Source: Limnobaculum zhutongyuii (GTDB taxonomy: Bacteria > Pseudomonadota > Gammaproteobacteria > Enterobacterales > Enterobacteriaceae). From it: a stretch of 64,000 nt of DNA. Both the position numbers and the translations under genes were made by a program. Shown one piece after another: positions 16,507 to 24,585 of the stretch. The stretch spans positions 3,534,001 through 3,598,000 of the forward strand of contig NZ_CP034752.1 in assembly GCF_004295645.1 (NCBI RefSeq). Reading direction: 5' to 3'. Under the pieces are notes generated by a model. That model saw only the letters and a list, made by a program, of their open reading frames with translations. It was not told where the DNA came from and did no database searches. Numbering within the stretch: position 1 is the first letter of the stretch; every line of letters begins with the position of its first letter.

Positions 16507-19026
16507 ATGAAAAAATATGATTCTGAAGATCGCCGCATTGATGAGCTGTCCGTGTTTGAACAACAACCGCTGAAACTAAGCCGCCGCCGCTTTTTACTGG
16601 GTACCAGTGCTATGGCGGCAGTACCACTGCTGAGTGGCCTGTGGCCGAAATCGGCGCTGGCAGAAGCTATCAGCCAGGCATTGCCGCAATTTGTGGCTTT
16701 GCGTCAGGCGCAAAAAGGCATCCTGACCGCCGCCCACTGGGGGGCATTTGAAGCCATCGTAGAAAACGACAAGATGGTTGCTGTTCAGTCTGTGGGGGAT
16801 GATCCCTATCCTAATGAGCTGATTACTATGGCTCCTTATCAGGTTCATGCCAAAAACCGTATCAAATATCCAATGGTACGTAAAAGCTGGCTGGAACATG
16901 GTCCGGGGAGCCATCCTGAACTGCGTGGCAATGATGAATGGGTACGGGTTAGCTGGGACAAAGCCCTGGATTTAGTCAGCGGACAAATTACCCGCCTGCA
17001 AAAAGAGTTTGGTCCCCAGTCGATCTATGCCGGTTCCTACGGCTGGAAAAGCGTCGGCATGCTCCACAACTCCCGAACCTTACTGCAGCGCCTGATGAAC
17101 CTGAGCGGCGGTTTCCTTGGCTATGCAGGTGACTACTCAACCGGTGCAGCGCAGGTGATCATGACTCACGTGGTGGGTTCTATGGAAGTGTATGAACAGC
17201 AGACCGCCTGGCCAAACGTGATTGAAAACACCCAGTTGGTTGTGATGTGGGGCTGTAACCCAATGGTGACCCTGAAGAACAGCTGGAACGTGCCGGACCA
17301 CTACGGTCAAACCGGATTTGAAGCGCTGAAAAAGAAAGGCACCCGTATTATCAGCATCGATCCGGTGCATAACGACAGCGCGAAATTCGTTAACGCCGAA
17401 TGGATTGCACCTCATCCTTATACCGATAGCGCCATGCTATTGGGTATTGCCCATACGCTGCTGACGGAAAAACTGCACAACCCGGACTTTATTAAAACCT
17501 ATACCGTTGGTTTCGATAAGTTTGAACAGTATCTGATGGGCAAAACCGACGGTGAAGAAAAAACGGCCGAATGGGCTGAAGCAATTTGCGGTATTAAAGC
17601 GGATACCTTACGTCAGTTAGCCCGTGATATGGCTAAAAATCGCACCATGATTATGGGTGGCTGGGGTATACAGCGCCAGCATCATGGGGAGCAACCACAC
17701 TGGATGCTGGTTACCGTGGCCTCTATGTTGGGGCAGATTGGCCTGCCGGGTGGCGGTTTTGGCTTTAGCTATCACTACTCTTCTGGCGGTAGTCCAACGG
17801 CCAAAGGCGGTATTGTCGCAGGTATCTCAGCGGGTAATGCACCGAAAAATTCACCAACTCCGATTCCGGTAGCGCGTATTGCCGAGTGCTTAACCAGCCC
17901 GGGTAAAACCGTTGATTTTAACGGCAATAAAGTGACCTATCCGGATGTTAAAATGATCTATGTTTCTGGCGGGAATCCATTCCACCAGCATCAGGATACC
18001 AACAACCTGCGTAAAGCATACAGCCATGCAGAAACGGTTGTAGTAAATGAACCATACTGGACAGCCACCGCAAAACACGCGGATATCGTCTTGCCGGTAA
18101 CCACCAGCTATGAGCGTAATGATTTGGAGATGGGGGGCGACTACTCTCAACTTTATGTATTCCCTATGCATCAATGCGTTCCGCCACAGTTCGAAGCGCG
18201 CAATGACTTCGATATTTTTGCTGGTTTAGCCGACCGTCTGGGGGTACACGATGCCTTTACCGAAGGCAAAGATGAAACCCAATGGCTGAAAGGCATGTAT
18301 GACGATATGAAACTGCAGGCCCGTAACGCTCGCGTTGCCCTGCCGCCGTTTGATATGTTCTGGGCATCAAACAACTATGTGCGTTTCCCGGTACCGGAAG
18401 CCAATACCCAATGGGTACGGTTTGCTGATTTCCGCGAAAACCCACTGTTGAACCCTTTGGGTACTCCATCAGGTAAGATCGAGATCTTCTCGGATACCAT
18501 CGCCAAAATGAATTATGCCGACTGTAAAGGTTATCCAAGCTGGATGCCGCCGCACGAATGGTATAAAGCCGAGATTGCGGAGAAATACCCGCTATCCCTG
18601 AATACCGCTCACGCCACCAACCGGCTGCACTCCCAGTTGGATAATACCCCGCTGCGTGAGAAGCATGCGGTAGCCGATCGGGAAGCCATCCTGATTAACC
18701 CACAGGATGCAGAAAAACGCGGCATCAAAAATGGCGATCTGGTGCGGGCATTTAACGATCGTGGGCAAATTCTGGTGGGGGCTATCGTCAGCGAAGATAT
18801 TCGCAGTGGCGTAGTGCGTATCAGTGAAGGCGCCTGGTTTGATCCGGCGGATCCTGCCGAAGATAAATCCTTATGTAAAAACGGTAACGTTAACTGTCTG
18901 ACTTTTGATATTGGTTCGTCCAGTCTGGCGCAGGGTAACTGCGGCCAAATGGCTCAGTTGGAAATTGAGAAATATACCGGACCGATGCTTAAAAATACCG
19001 CTCATGATGTGCCGATGGGGGCGTAG
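16507..19026 (+). CDS. torA: Periplasmic trimethylamine-N-oxide reductase
   Basis: A molybdopterin-guanine-dinucleotide enzyme that reduces TMAO to trimethylamine as a terminal step of anaerobic respiration. The 839 residues start with a Tat signal (SRRRFLLGTSAMAAVPLLSG), as needed for folded cofactor export. The molybdenum-ligand serine region 'GYAGDYSTGAAQV' lies near residues 205-217, and the family blocks 'WGCNPMVTLKNSWNVPDH' and 'HPYTDSAMLLGIAHTL' are clear. It receives electrons from TorC, encoded just upstream. The dedicated chaperone TorD is not encoded here. TorZ is possible, but length and operon partner favour TorA. Confidence 0.94.
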   Translation: MKKYDSEDRRIDELSVFEQQPLKLSRRRFLLGTSAMAAVPLLSGLWPKSALAEAISQALPQFVALRQAQKGILTAAHWGAFEAIVENDKMVAVQSVGDDPYPNELITMAPYQVHAKNRIKYPMVRKSWLEHGPGSHPELRGNDEWVRVSWDKALDLVSGQITRLQKEFGPQSIYAGSYGWKSVGMLHNSRTLLQRLMNLSGGFLGYAGDYSTGAAQVIMTHVVGSMEVYEQQTAWPNVIENTQLVVMWGCNPMVTLKNSWNVPDHYGQTGFEALKKKGTRIISIDPVHNDSAKFVNAEWIAPHPYTDSAMLLGIAHTLLTEKLHNPDFIKTYTVGFDKFEQYLMGKTDGEEKTAEWAEAICGIKADTLRQLARDMAKNRTMIMGGWGIQRQHHGEQPHWMLVTVASMLGQIGLPGGGFGFSYHYSSGGSPTAKGGIVAGISAGNAPKNSPTPIPVARIAECLTSPGKTVDFNGNKVTYPDVKMIYVSGGNPFHQHQDTNNLRKAYSHAETVVVNEPYWTATAKHADIVLPVTTSYERNDLEMGGDYSQLYVFPMHQCVPPQFEARNDFDIFAGLADRLGVHDAFTEGKDETQWLKGMYDDMKLQARNARVALPPFDMFWASNNYVRFPVPEANTQWVRFADFRENPLLNPLGTPSGKIEIFSDTIAKMNYADCKGYPSWMPPHEWYKAEIAEKYPLSLNTAHATNRLHSQLDNTPLREKHAVADREAILINPQDAEKRGIKNGDLVRAFNDRGQILVGAIVSEDIRSGVVRISEGAWFDPADPAEDKSLCKNGNVNCLTFDIGSSSLAQGNCGQMAQLEIEKYTGPMLKNTAHDVPMGA

Positions 19027-19058
19027 TTGGATGCGGGTTTACTAAGCCTGTTATAGGG

Positions 19059-19088
19059 AAACACCGGGGAAACCCGGTGTTTTTTTAT
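19059..19088 (+). terminator. Terminator after torA
   Basis: AAACACCGGG-type arm (19059-19068) with GAAA loop pairs with CCCGGTGTTT (19073-19082) inside a run of T residues. Confidence 0.9.
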
Positions 19089-19142
19089 CTCAATGCAGGG
19101 AGAATTAGCCGCTCTCTTAATACATTGTTGGATGAGGTATAT

Positions 19143-19523
19143 CTAACGTCTGAACAATGTGACCAATATTTTTCGTAAACTGGCGTCCCCACAACAATCG
19201 CATTTGCTAATGTCTTCCACAGACTCTAAGCATCCACTAACAATATCGCAGCCCTGTTCATATTTGTTCGGTTTATTCTTCTCTTCCGTACACTTTTTCA
19301 TATTTGAAGAGTATTGCAGGTTAGCCTGACGGCAACGCATAAACTGACGCGGCATAGCGTTGAACAACGCTAATACACCATAACGTTGCACAACTTTTAG
19401 CGCATAACCCGAGCAGGAGTCTCTACCGGTCACATAGCGATAGGCACAACAAAAACCCTTATGGGGTGAAATTCGCTGTTGGTAAAACTTAATCAATCCT
19501 GTCGCTATTTGCCTGGCTAACAT
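19143..19523 (-). CDS. YidD-like protein with a cysteine-rich C-terminal extension
   Basis: The N-terminal half resembles YidD, a small membrane-associated factor that helps YidC insert proteins: 'IKFYQQRISPHKGFCCAYRY', then 'CSGYALKVVQRYGVLALFNAM'. In canonical YidD (about 85 residues) the core is 'FYQ-ISP-CR--PTCS-YA-EA---YG'. Here the tail from about residue 75 adds six cysteines (KKCTEE, QGCD, SGCLES, KCDCCGDAS) not found in YidD. The ATG at 19523 has AAGGAG upstream; an extension to 19550 is less likely. It is not beside rpmH/rnpA/yidC, so this is a second, diverged copy. Function unknown. Confidence 0.72.
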   Translation of the reverse strand: MLARQIATGLIKFYQQRISPHKGFCCAYRYVTGRDSCSGYALKVVQRYGVLALFNAMPRQFMRCRQANLQYSSNMKKCTEEKNKPNKYEQGCDIVSGCLESVEDISKCDCCGDASLRKILVTLFRR

Positions 19524-19667
19524 GAAATCCTGCTCCTTCCCTGAAGTCATTTTCTGTGAATAGAAACATAATATAAAACAAAAGGATGTGATACCTAAAA
19601 TTTCAATCTGTGCGTTAAAATTTAATTATGGCCAGATAACCTCTGGCCATTTGCATAACATAATCAC

Positions 19668-19988
19668 TCAGGGTTTAATCTGCTGGTTTATCTCCCCTTC
19701 CGCGCTATAAAACATTCGGAATAATGCCTCCATCTTTTCATGCAGAATAAACTGCAAAGACTCCTTTACCGATGCCTCATCAATTTTAAGCACCGCACTG
19801 GCCAGCGCCAGGCACTGTTCCGCCAGTTCCAGCGGATCGTTGGGGGCCGAATCGATAAGGTTAAGCATGATAGAGCCCTCCCACTTCTGCATAATCGACT
19901 GAAATAGAGGATCGTTTTTCCGATCCGGATCTGAAACTGGATCGAGGGTGAGGTATAAATTCAGGGTGAGTTTGGGTATGCTTCTCAA
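19668..19988 (-). CDS. Hypothetical protein with non-ATG start
   Basis: A 106-residue frame of unknown family. Its C-terminal two-thirds looks like a helical protein (DPLELAEQCLALASAVLK, ESLQFILHEKMEALFRMFY). The first possible start is TTG at 19988; an in-frame stop lies just upstream. A good Shine-Dalgarno (AAGGTAACA) instead serves an ATG at 19995 in another frame, which reads 44 residues before stopping. This suggests either a TTG start or a recent one-base frameshift near the 5' end. Internal ATGs at 19896 or 19869 are also possible starts. No neighbour gives a functional hint. Confidence 0.5.
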   Translation of the reverse strand: MRSIPKLTLNLYLTLDPVSDPDRKNDPLFQSIMQKWEGSIMLNLIDSAPNDPLELAEQCLALASAVLKIDEASVKESLQFILHEKMEALFRMFYSAEGEINQQIKP

Positions 19989-20503
19989 TAGCCATAATTG
20001 TTACCTTGTATAACGTTGTGGTCAGAGACCCCGTATGTGTTCCTAGCACTGCGGGGTTTCGCTTTTTAAGCCAACCCATAAAAAGCGGTTAACAAACACA
20101 CGGTATATTTGTAGCGTAAACCGGTCAATATGCTTATGGCTCAATATGTTGAATTATGGGGATGGTTCGCAGAAGTTTGAGAATGGAGGGAGGGGTTTGC
20201 AGAGAATGAGTTAAAAACCACTCAATGATGACTTTGTTTACCAATTCTTTCTGTTGTTGATGTTAAAACCTATTATTGATGAAAATTTTTCTTATCATCT
20301 GATTAATCTGTTCAAACTCTTTGGCGTCATTTTACTCCTGACGATAGTTACTTAAATTTATTATCACTCACGTGGCCCATCCCTGTATCCATTGTGTTTT
20401 AACTGGTAGCAACCCCCTCACTTTTTTCATAACTATCTGTATTTTAATGAATAAACCTGTGTTATACGTTTTTCAGCTTAAATAAAAACCACAGGGACAG
20501 GTT
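19989..20503. other. Intergenic region upstream of the PAAR effector
   Basis: About 500 bases with no credible gene and no repeat or tRNA. It presumably carries the promoter of the effector gene. GAAACCCCGCAGTG and CGGGGTCTC segments (20023-20060) can form a small GC hairpin before the 19988 gene. AT content rises toward 20504. Confidence 0.4.
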
Positions 20504-22150
20504 ATGGCAACAAAACGAATAGCCGTTATTGGTGACAGAACGACAACGGGTGGAGTCATTATCACCGGTGCAGATAGCTGTTTTGGCGATGGGCGACAGG
20601 TTGCCCGTATGGGAGACCGAGCGACCTGCCCTAAATGTAATACTGTCGGCACCATTATTCAGGGATTAGGAACCTTTAATATACATGGCAAAGGAGCGGC
20701 CTTAGATGGTTATCTGATTGCTTGTGGCTGCCCTGCCAGAACGAATCGAATTATCGCTAATCTGAGCATGATGTTTGCAGATGATGAGCAGGATTATGTG
20801 CCAGGATCATCATCCAGCAGCGTTCAATCTGCATCATTTTCTGACTCCACACCTCAACTAAATAAAAGCCTGAGCGAAGAAAAAGAAACAGCCAAAGTTT
20901 TTGCTAAATCCTGCCTGCAGGATGATGGTTGCACTGATGCCGGTACTGAATCTGAACCATCAACTAACTTTGGCACGATGCTGCTATATGGCGCAGCGTC
21001 ATTAATTTCCTCTGAATCAGAAGCAAATCATCCCTCTTTTTTGCATTACTATCCTGACTCAAATACATCTCATGCAACTTATGGAGCGGCACCGGTTCCG
21101 GTTGTAGTCCCTACTCCTGCTGGCCCAATGATGGCTATGCAGCTAATGCCTGTTGCTACTTACTCCAGCCCATCAGTCACCATTCCAAATATGTTAACCT
21201 CTGTTCGCAATCAGATGGTTGTTAATATGCTAATGGCGCTGAAATACAGTGGAATGGGAATATTTATTACTAACCCTGATAAGGATCTCACCCAATACAC
21301 TCGTAGTGAATTAGGCCAAATAGCTAAACAGCAGGGAACGGTAAAAACCCGGGTAAGATTTGCATGGAAGGAAACTGACAGCAATCATGCTCAGGTATAC
21401 GGTATCCATATTGAAGAAGGTAACCCGCTGGAGAATGTTCGGGTTCGCTATATGGATTGGGATCGCACTGAAACACGTTATCAGTTTACGGAAGCTGGCG
21501 AAACCAAACCTACCATTATCTGGACTCCCGTTAGACCTGAAGGCAGTGATATTCCAACTAATATTGGTTATCCCTCTCCTGAAAACGGCGAGTTTAATCA
21601 GGCTACCATCCTCACTTTTCCAATTCATGAGTTAGGCAAAGCGGATACGACTGAACATTACCCTGCTTTAGAAGAAAAAGATTTTAATGACTATATTCTG
21701 GTGTTCCCACCGGATTCGGGGATGCCGCCGATTTATGTCATGTTTAGTAATTTTTTTCGGGGGGATGATAATTATAAAGGTGGTCCGATTGGTCTACCGA
21801 AAGAAGGCGAAATTACTGCTCGGGATATTATCAATCACTTAAGTGAAAAAGGTGATGGAAGACTTACCTCTTTTTCAGGAAAAAAGACAAGCTCTACTGA
21901 CAGCCGAGGTGCTGACTATTTTACTCGTAAAGGACGTATTGTAAAAGTATCATCAATAGATCTTGAGCAACTTCAATCAAATGGAGTTATTGAAATAATT
22001 ACTAAAGAAAAAGCTAAAAGTATTATTGAATCAAGCTCAAATAAAAGAACTAGCGGTAGTGACTATTCTGTTTATTACACTATGGAAAAGAACAATGAAA
22101 TATTAATTCATGGGCAAATACCTGCTAAATACATAAAAAATACAAAGTGA
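20504..22150 (+). CDS. PAAR-domain effector with S-type pyocin domain and C-terminal toxin
   Basis: A 548-residue polymorphic toxin. Residues 1-90 form a PAAR domain, which caps the type VI secretion spike: 'AVIGDRTTTGGVI', 'DRATCPKC', 'DGYLIACGCPA'. A low-complexity linker follows (90-235), then an S-type pyocin-like domain (about 265-415) with 'HYPALEEKDFNDYILVFPPD' and 'PPIYVMF'. The last ~130 residues are the variable toxin tip; its end 'NEILIHGQIPAKYIK' resembles the last catalytic strand of ADP-ribosyltransferase-like toxins, a tentative idea. The candidate immunity gene starts nine bases after the stop. No type VI apparatus genes lie in this window. Confidence 0.87.
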   Translation: MATKRIAVIGDRTTTGGVIITGADSCFGDGRQVARMGDRATCPKCNTVGTIIQGLGTFNIHGKGAALDGYLIACGCPARTNRIIANLSMMFADDEQDYVPGSSSSSVQSASFSDSTPQLNKSLSEEKETAKVFAKSCLQDDGCTDAGTESEPSTNFGTMLLYGAASLISSESEANHPSFLHYYPDSNTSHATYGAAPVPVVVPTPAGPMMAMQLMPVATYSSPSVTIPNMLTSVRNQMVVNMLMALKYSGMGIFITNPDKDLTQYTRSELGQIAKQQGTVKTRVRFAWKETDSNHAQVYGIHIEEGNPLENVRVRYMDWDRTETRYQFTEAGETKPTIIWTPVRPEGSDIPTNIGYPSPENGEFNQATILTFPIHELGKADTTEHYPALEEKDFNDYILVFPPDSGMPPIYVMFSNFFRGDDNYKGGPIGLPKEGEITARDIINHLSEKGDGRLTSFSGKKTSSTDSRGADYFTRKGRIVKVSSIDLEQLQSNGVIEIITKEKAKSIIESSSNKRTSGSDYSVYYTMEKNNEILIHGQIPAKYIKNTK

Positions 22151-22158
22151 GTTGAAAT

Positions 22159-22485
22159 ATGAAAGAACTAAAAGTACAAATCGTTTCTGCTGGTAATACC
22201 GCCGCCCCTTGTTTTTATGCTATTGAGTCCAAAGGCTATAAAGTAAAGATATCTTCATGCTTAAGACAAGTTCCTTATAAAAGAATTAGTTATCAATATG
22301 ACGCCTATAAAAAGGATGAATTTTTTAGTGCTTCATCTCCTGAAGAATTACTTGGTCTAATACATATGTGGGAAATAAGAGGAGATAGCTGGAGAGTAAG
22401 TAAAAGCGAGGCTCATAAATATGGCGAATACGTTGATAACTCTCCATTATATGATGAAGATGGTAATCTTCTGAAAGATGATTAA
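22159..22485 (+). CDS. Candidate immunity protein, paralogue 1
   Basis: A 108-residue protein directly behind the effector (9-base gap), so the likely cognate immunity protein. It defines the family repeated through this array: N-terminal 'KVQIVSAGNTAAPCF', 'ESKGYKV', central 'SPEELLGLIHMWE' with 'RGDSWRV', and an acidic C-terminus 'YDEDGNLLKDD'. No signal peptide or membrane helix, so it should act in the cytoplasm. I cannot name the family. It is most like paralogue 3 at 22904. Confidence 0.8.
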   Translation: MKELKVQIVSAGNTAAPCFYAIESKGYKVKISSCLRQVPYKRISYQYDAYKKDEFFSASSPEELLGLIHMWEIRGDSWRVSKSEAHKYGEYVDNSPLYDEDGNLLKDD

Positions 22486-22490
22486 CTTTT

Positions 22491-22556
22491 ATGGAAGAAG
22501 TAAAAACTCAAATGGCAGCAGCCTCAAATACAACAGGCCCTGTTTCTTCACGATAA
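22491..22556 (+). pseudogene. 5' relic of an immunity paralogue
   Basis: A 21-codon frame beginning MEEVKTQMAAASNTTGPV matches the first ~20 residues of the neighbouring family ('K-Q----A-NT--P') and then stops (TAA). Six bases separate it from the preceding stop, the usual spacing in the array. The body of the gene is missing; the next paralogue starts about 20 bases on. Confidence 0.65.
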
Positions 22557-22577
22557 AAGATAAAGAGCATCATATTG

Positions 22578-22898
22578 ATGATGAATATGAAGATTAGAAT
22601 TGCAGGCAATACCGCTTCACCCTGTTACTTTGCAATTAAAGCCAAAGGCTATCAAGTAGAAATTTTTTCATACCTTGAATCAGAAAAAGAGAATGAGTGG
22701 TCATTTGATTACAATGCAACTAAAGATGACCTGTTTTTTAGTGCCACTTCCCCCGAAGAATTATTAGGATTAATTAGCATGTGGGAGACTAGAGGTGATA
22801 ACTGGCGAGCCAATGAAAAAGAAGCGGATGAATATTGGGATATTACCTGCAACATACCAATGTATGACCGAGATGGTAACCTTATTGAGAATAAATAA
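22578..22898 (+). CDS. Candidate immunity protein, paralogue 2
   Basis: About 104-106 residues; ATG codons at 22578, 22581 and 22587 are all possible, and comparison with paralogue 6 (24586) favours the last. It lacks the first residues of paralogues 1 and 3, starting 'MKIRIAGNTASPCYFAIKAK'. The core 'SPEELLGLISMWETRGDNWR' and the acidic end 'YDRDGNLIENK' are conserved. It is closely related to paralogue 6, pointing to duplication within the array. Shine-Dalgarno support is weak. Confidence 0.78.
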   Translation: MMNMKIRIAGNTASPCYFAIKAKGYQVEIFSYLESEKENEWSFDYNATKDDLFFSATSPEELLGLISMWETRGDNWRANEKEADEYWDITCNIPMYDRDGNLIENK

Positions 22899-22903
22899 CT
22901 TTT

Positions 22904-23224
22904 ATGCACAAACTAAAAGTACAAATCGTTTCTGCTGGTAATACCGCCGCTCCTTGTTTTTATGCTATTGAATCCAAAGGCTATGAAATAAGGATTACAT
23001 CTTGTCTTTGGACTGAACCATATGAAAAAGTTGTTTATCAATATGATGCCACTAAAGAGGATGAATTCTTTAGTGCCTCCTCTCCAGAAGAACTCTTAGG
23101 TTTAATACATATGTGGGAAATGAGAGGAGATAACTGGAGAGTTCATAAAAATGAAGCTCATGAATTTAATAAAAAAGTCAGAAATGCACCGCTATTTGAT
23201 GAAGACGGAAAACTCATTGAATAA
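22904..23224 (+). CDS. Candidate immunity protein, paralogue 3
   Basis: A 106-residue protein almost the same as paralogue 1 in its first 27 residues ('KLKVQIVSAGNTAAPCFYAI') and in the core 'SASSPEELLGLIHMWE', but different between residues 30 and 45 and near the C-terminus. It starts five bases after the previous stop. The divergent patches may set binding specificity; that is inference. Confidence 0.78.
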   Translation: MHKLKVQIVSAGNTAAPCFYAIESKGYEIRITSCLWTEPYEKVVYQYDATKEDEFFSASSPEELLGLIHMWEMRGDNWRVHKNEAHEFNKKVRNAPLFDEDGKLIE

Positions 23225-23268
23225 TCAATCTTCTCTTAATCAAACGTCTTTCAAACAGGTGTTTTAAC

Positions 23269-23577
23269 ATGCACTCATTCAAAGTAAATATAGCCACATC
23301 AGATAATACTAAAGCCCCCTGCTTCTCTGCTTTAAAAGCAAAGGGCTATGAAGTGAAAATAACACTGTTCATCCTGGAAGAAAAAGATAACGCTCGTTAT
23401 TACATGTATGAAGCGATAAAAAAGGGTCAACTATTTACAGCAGATTCTCCGGAAGAACTATTAGGGTTAATCACCATGTGGGAGACGCGAGGCGATGTTT
23501 GGCGCATAACCAAAGATGAAGCCAGAGAATATGATGAGATTGAAGAGCAAGCAACAATATACGACTCAACAAGATAG
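23269..23577 (+). CDS. Candidate immunity protein, paralogue 4
   Basis: A 102-residue family member, one of the more divergent: 'KVNIATSDNTKAPCFSALKA' and 'SPEELLGLITMWETRGDVWR'. It lacks the acidic C-terminal 'DEDGNL' tail, ending 'IYDSTR'. AGGTG lies upstream of the ATG. The 44-base gap before it and 15-base gap after it fit one long transcript. Confidence 0.76.
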   Translation: MHSFKVNIATSDNTKAPCFSALKAKGYEVKITLFILEEKDNARYYMYEAIKKGQLFTADSPEELLGLITMWETRGDVWRITKDEAREYDEIEEQATIYDSTR

Positions 23578-23592
23578 CGAAAGGAGAACTAA

Positions 23593-23946
23593 ATGGAAGA
23601 GTTAGATGTAAAAATAGGTACCGCAGGTAATACAAGGCTTCCATGTTTTGCTGTTATAAAGTCAAAAGGTTACCAGATATCTATTACTCAATTTGTATCT
23701 CATCTGGATCAAGGTGTTAACCTTTGTTATCAATATGATGCTGTAAAAAACGATAGGCTATTCAGCGGAAACTCTCCTGAAGAGTTATTGGGAATTATTA
23801 CCATGTGGGAAATGAGAGGCGATAACTGGCGGGCAACATGGAATGAAAAAAAGGAGTATGAACAAGCCTATTACAATGCCCCACATTTTATCGAGTCCAA
23901 TGAAGCCTTTTATGATGAAGACGGAAACCTAATAGAAGATGACTAG
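23593..23946 (+). CDS. Candidate immunity protein, paralogue 5
   Basis: The longest member, 117 residues, with the best start signal of the array (AAGGAG seven bases upstream of the ATG). It keeps 'GTAGNTRLPCFAVIKSKGY' and 'SPEELLGIITMWEMRGDNWR', and has about ten extra residues (around 'HFIESNEAF') before the common acidic end 'YDEDGNLIEDD'. Confidence 0.78.
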   Translation: MEELDVKIGTAGNTRLPCFAVIKSKGYQISITQFVSHLDQGVNLCYQYDAVKNDRLFSGNSPEELLGIITMWEMRGDNWRATWNEKKEYEQAYYNAPHFIESNEAFYDEDGNLIEDD

Positions 23947-24000
23947 CTTTTATAGAAGGAATGAAGAATGAGTCCATATGAGGAATTATAGAAAACTAAT

Positions 24001-24454
24001 ATGATTAATTTTAACCTTCAAAAAATCAGCGAAGTAAACACAGGGCTGATTTTCGAGTTTGCATCTCTAACTTCCAACGGTAATGTAAATAATCAATCAT
24101 CATTATATATGACGGAAGATGCTTTTGGACTCATAGAAGAATTTGTATATCAAAGAGTTAATGAATACAAAAACCATGGTCACTGGGGAAGCACTCCCGT
24201 TAATAAACAGGAATGGGGTCTTCTTAAAGATGATATAAATCACTTAATAGTTACCATCAGAGAATCTTTTGAGTTGGGGGTATCTATCAAATATTCTATT
24301 TGGATTTAAATTCATTCAAAAAGATACACTTAATGATATCAGATTAAACTATATAAATTATAAGAATGATATTTTAGTTATGTTAGAAAAATTGATAGTT
24401 TGGATTAATCAGCAAATGATAAATCATGGTGGAATAATCATTATTGGCATTTGA
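24001..24454 (+). pseudogene. Frameshifted gene of another small-protein family in the array
   Basis: Codons 24001-24309 encode 102 residues ('MINFNLQKISEVNTGLIFEF', 'EDAFGLIEEFVYQRV') unrelated to the surrounding paralogues. The frame then ends, but the next frame continues without stop through 'FKFIQKDTLNDIRLNYINY' to 24454 with similar composition. The frames overlap near 24295, so a single indel would join them into about 150 residues. I infer a decayed immunity gene for a different toxin; a real 102-residue protein is the alternative. Confidence 0.5.
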
Positions 24455-24507
24455 TACCTGTCTTAATAAATTATTTCACTCTTATATTATTAACAAGAAG
24501 AGTAGCT

Positions 24508-24573
24508 ATGAAAGAAATAAAAGTGCAAATTTTAACCGCAGAAAATACAAAAGGAGCTTGTTTTTTGCTATGA
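24508..24573 (+). pseudogene. 5' relic of an immunity paralogue (second)
   Basis: A 21-codon frame, MKEIKVQILTAENTKGACF, clearly begins like paralogues 1 and 3, then stops at TGA. Shifting one base inside the T-run restores 'CFFAMRSKEN', parallel to 'CFYAIESKGY' in the intact genes, before the sequence runs into the start of paralogue 6. So it is a truncated and frameshifted copy. Confidence 0.68.
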
Positions 24574-24585
24574 GATCAAAAGAAA

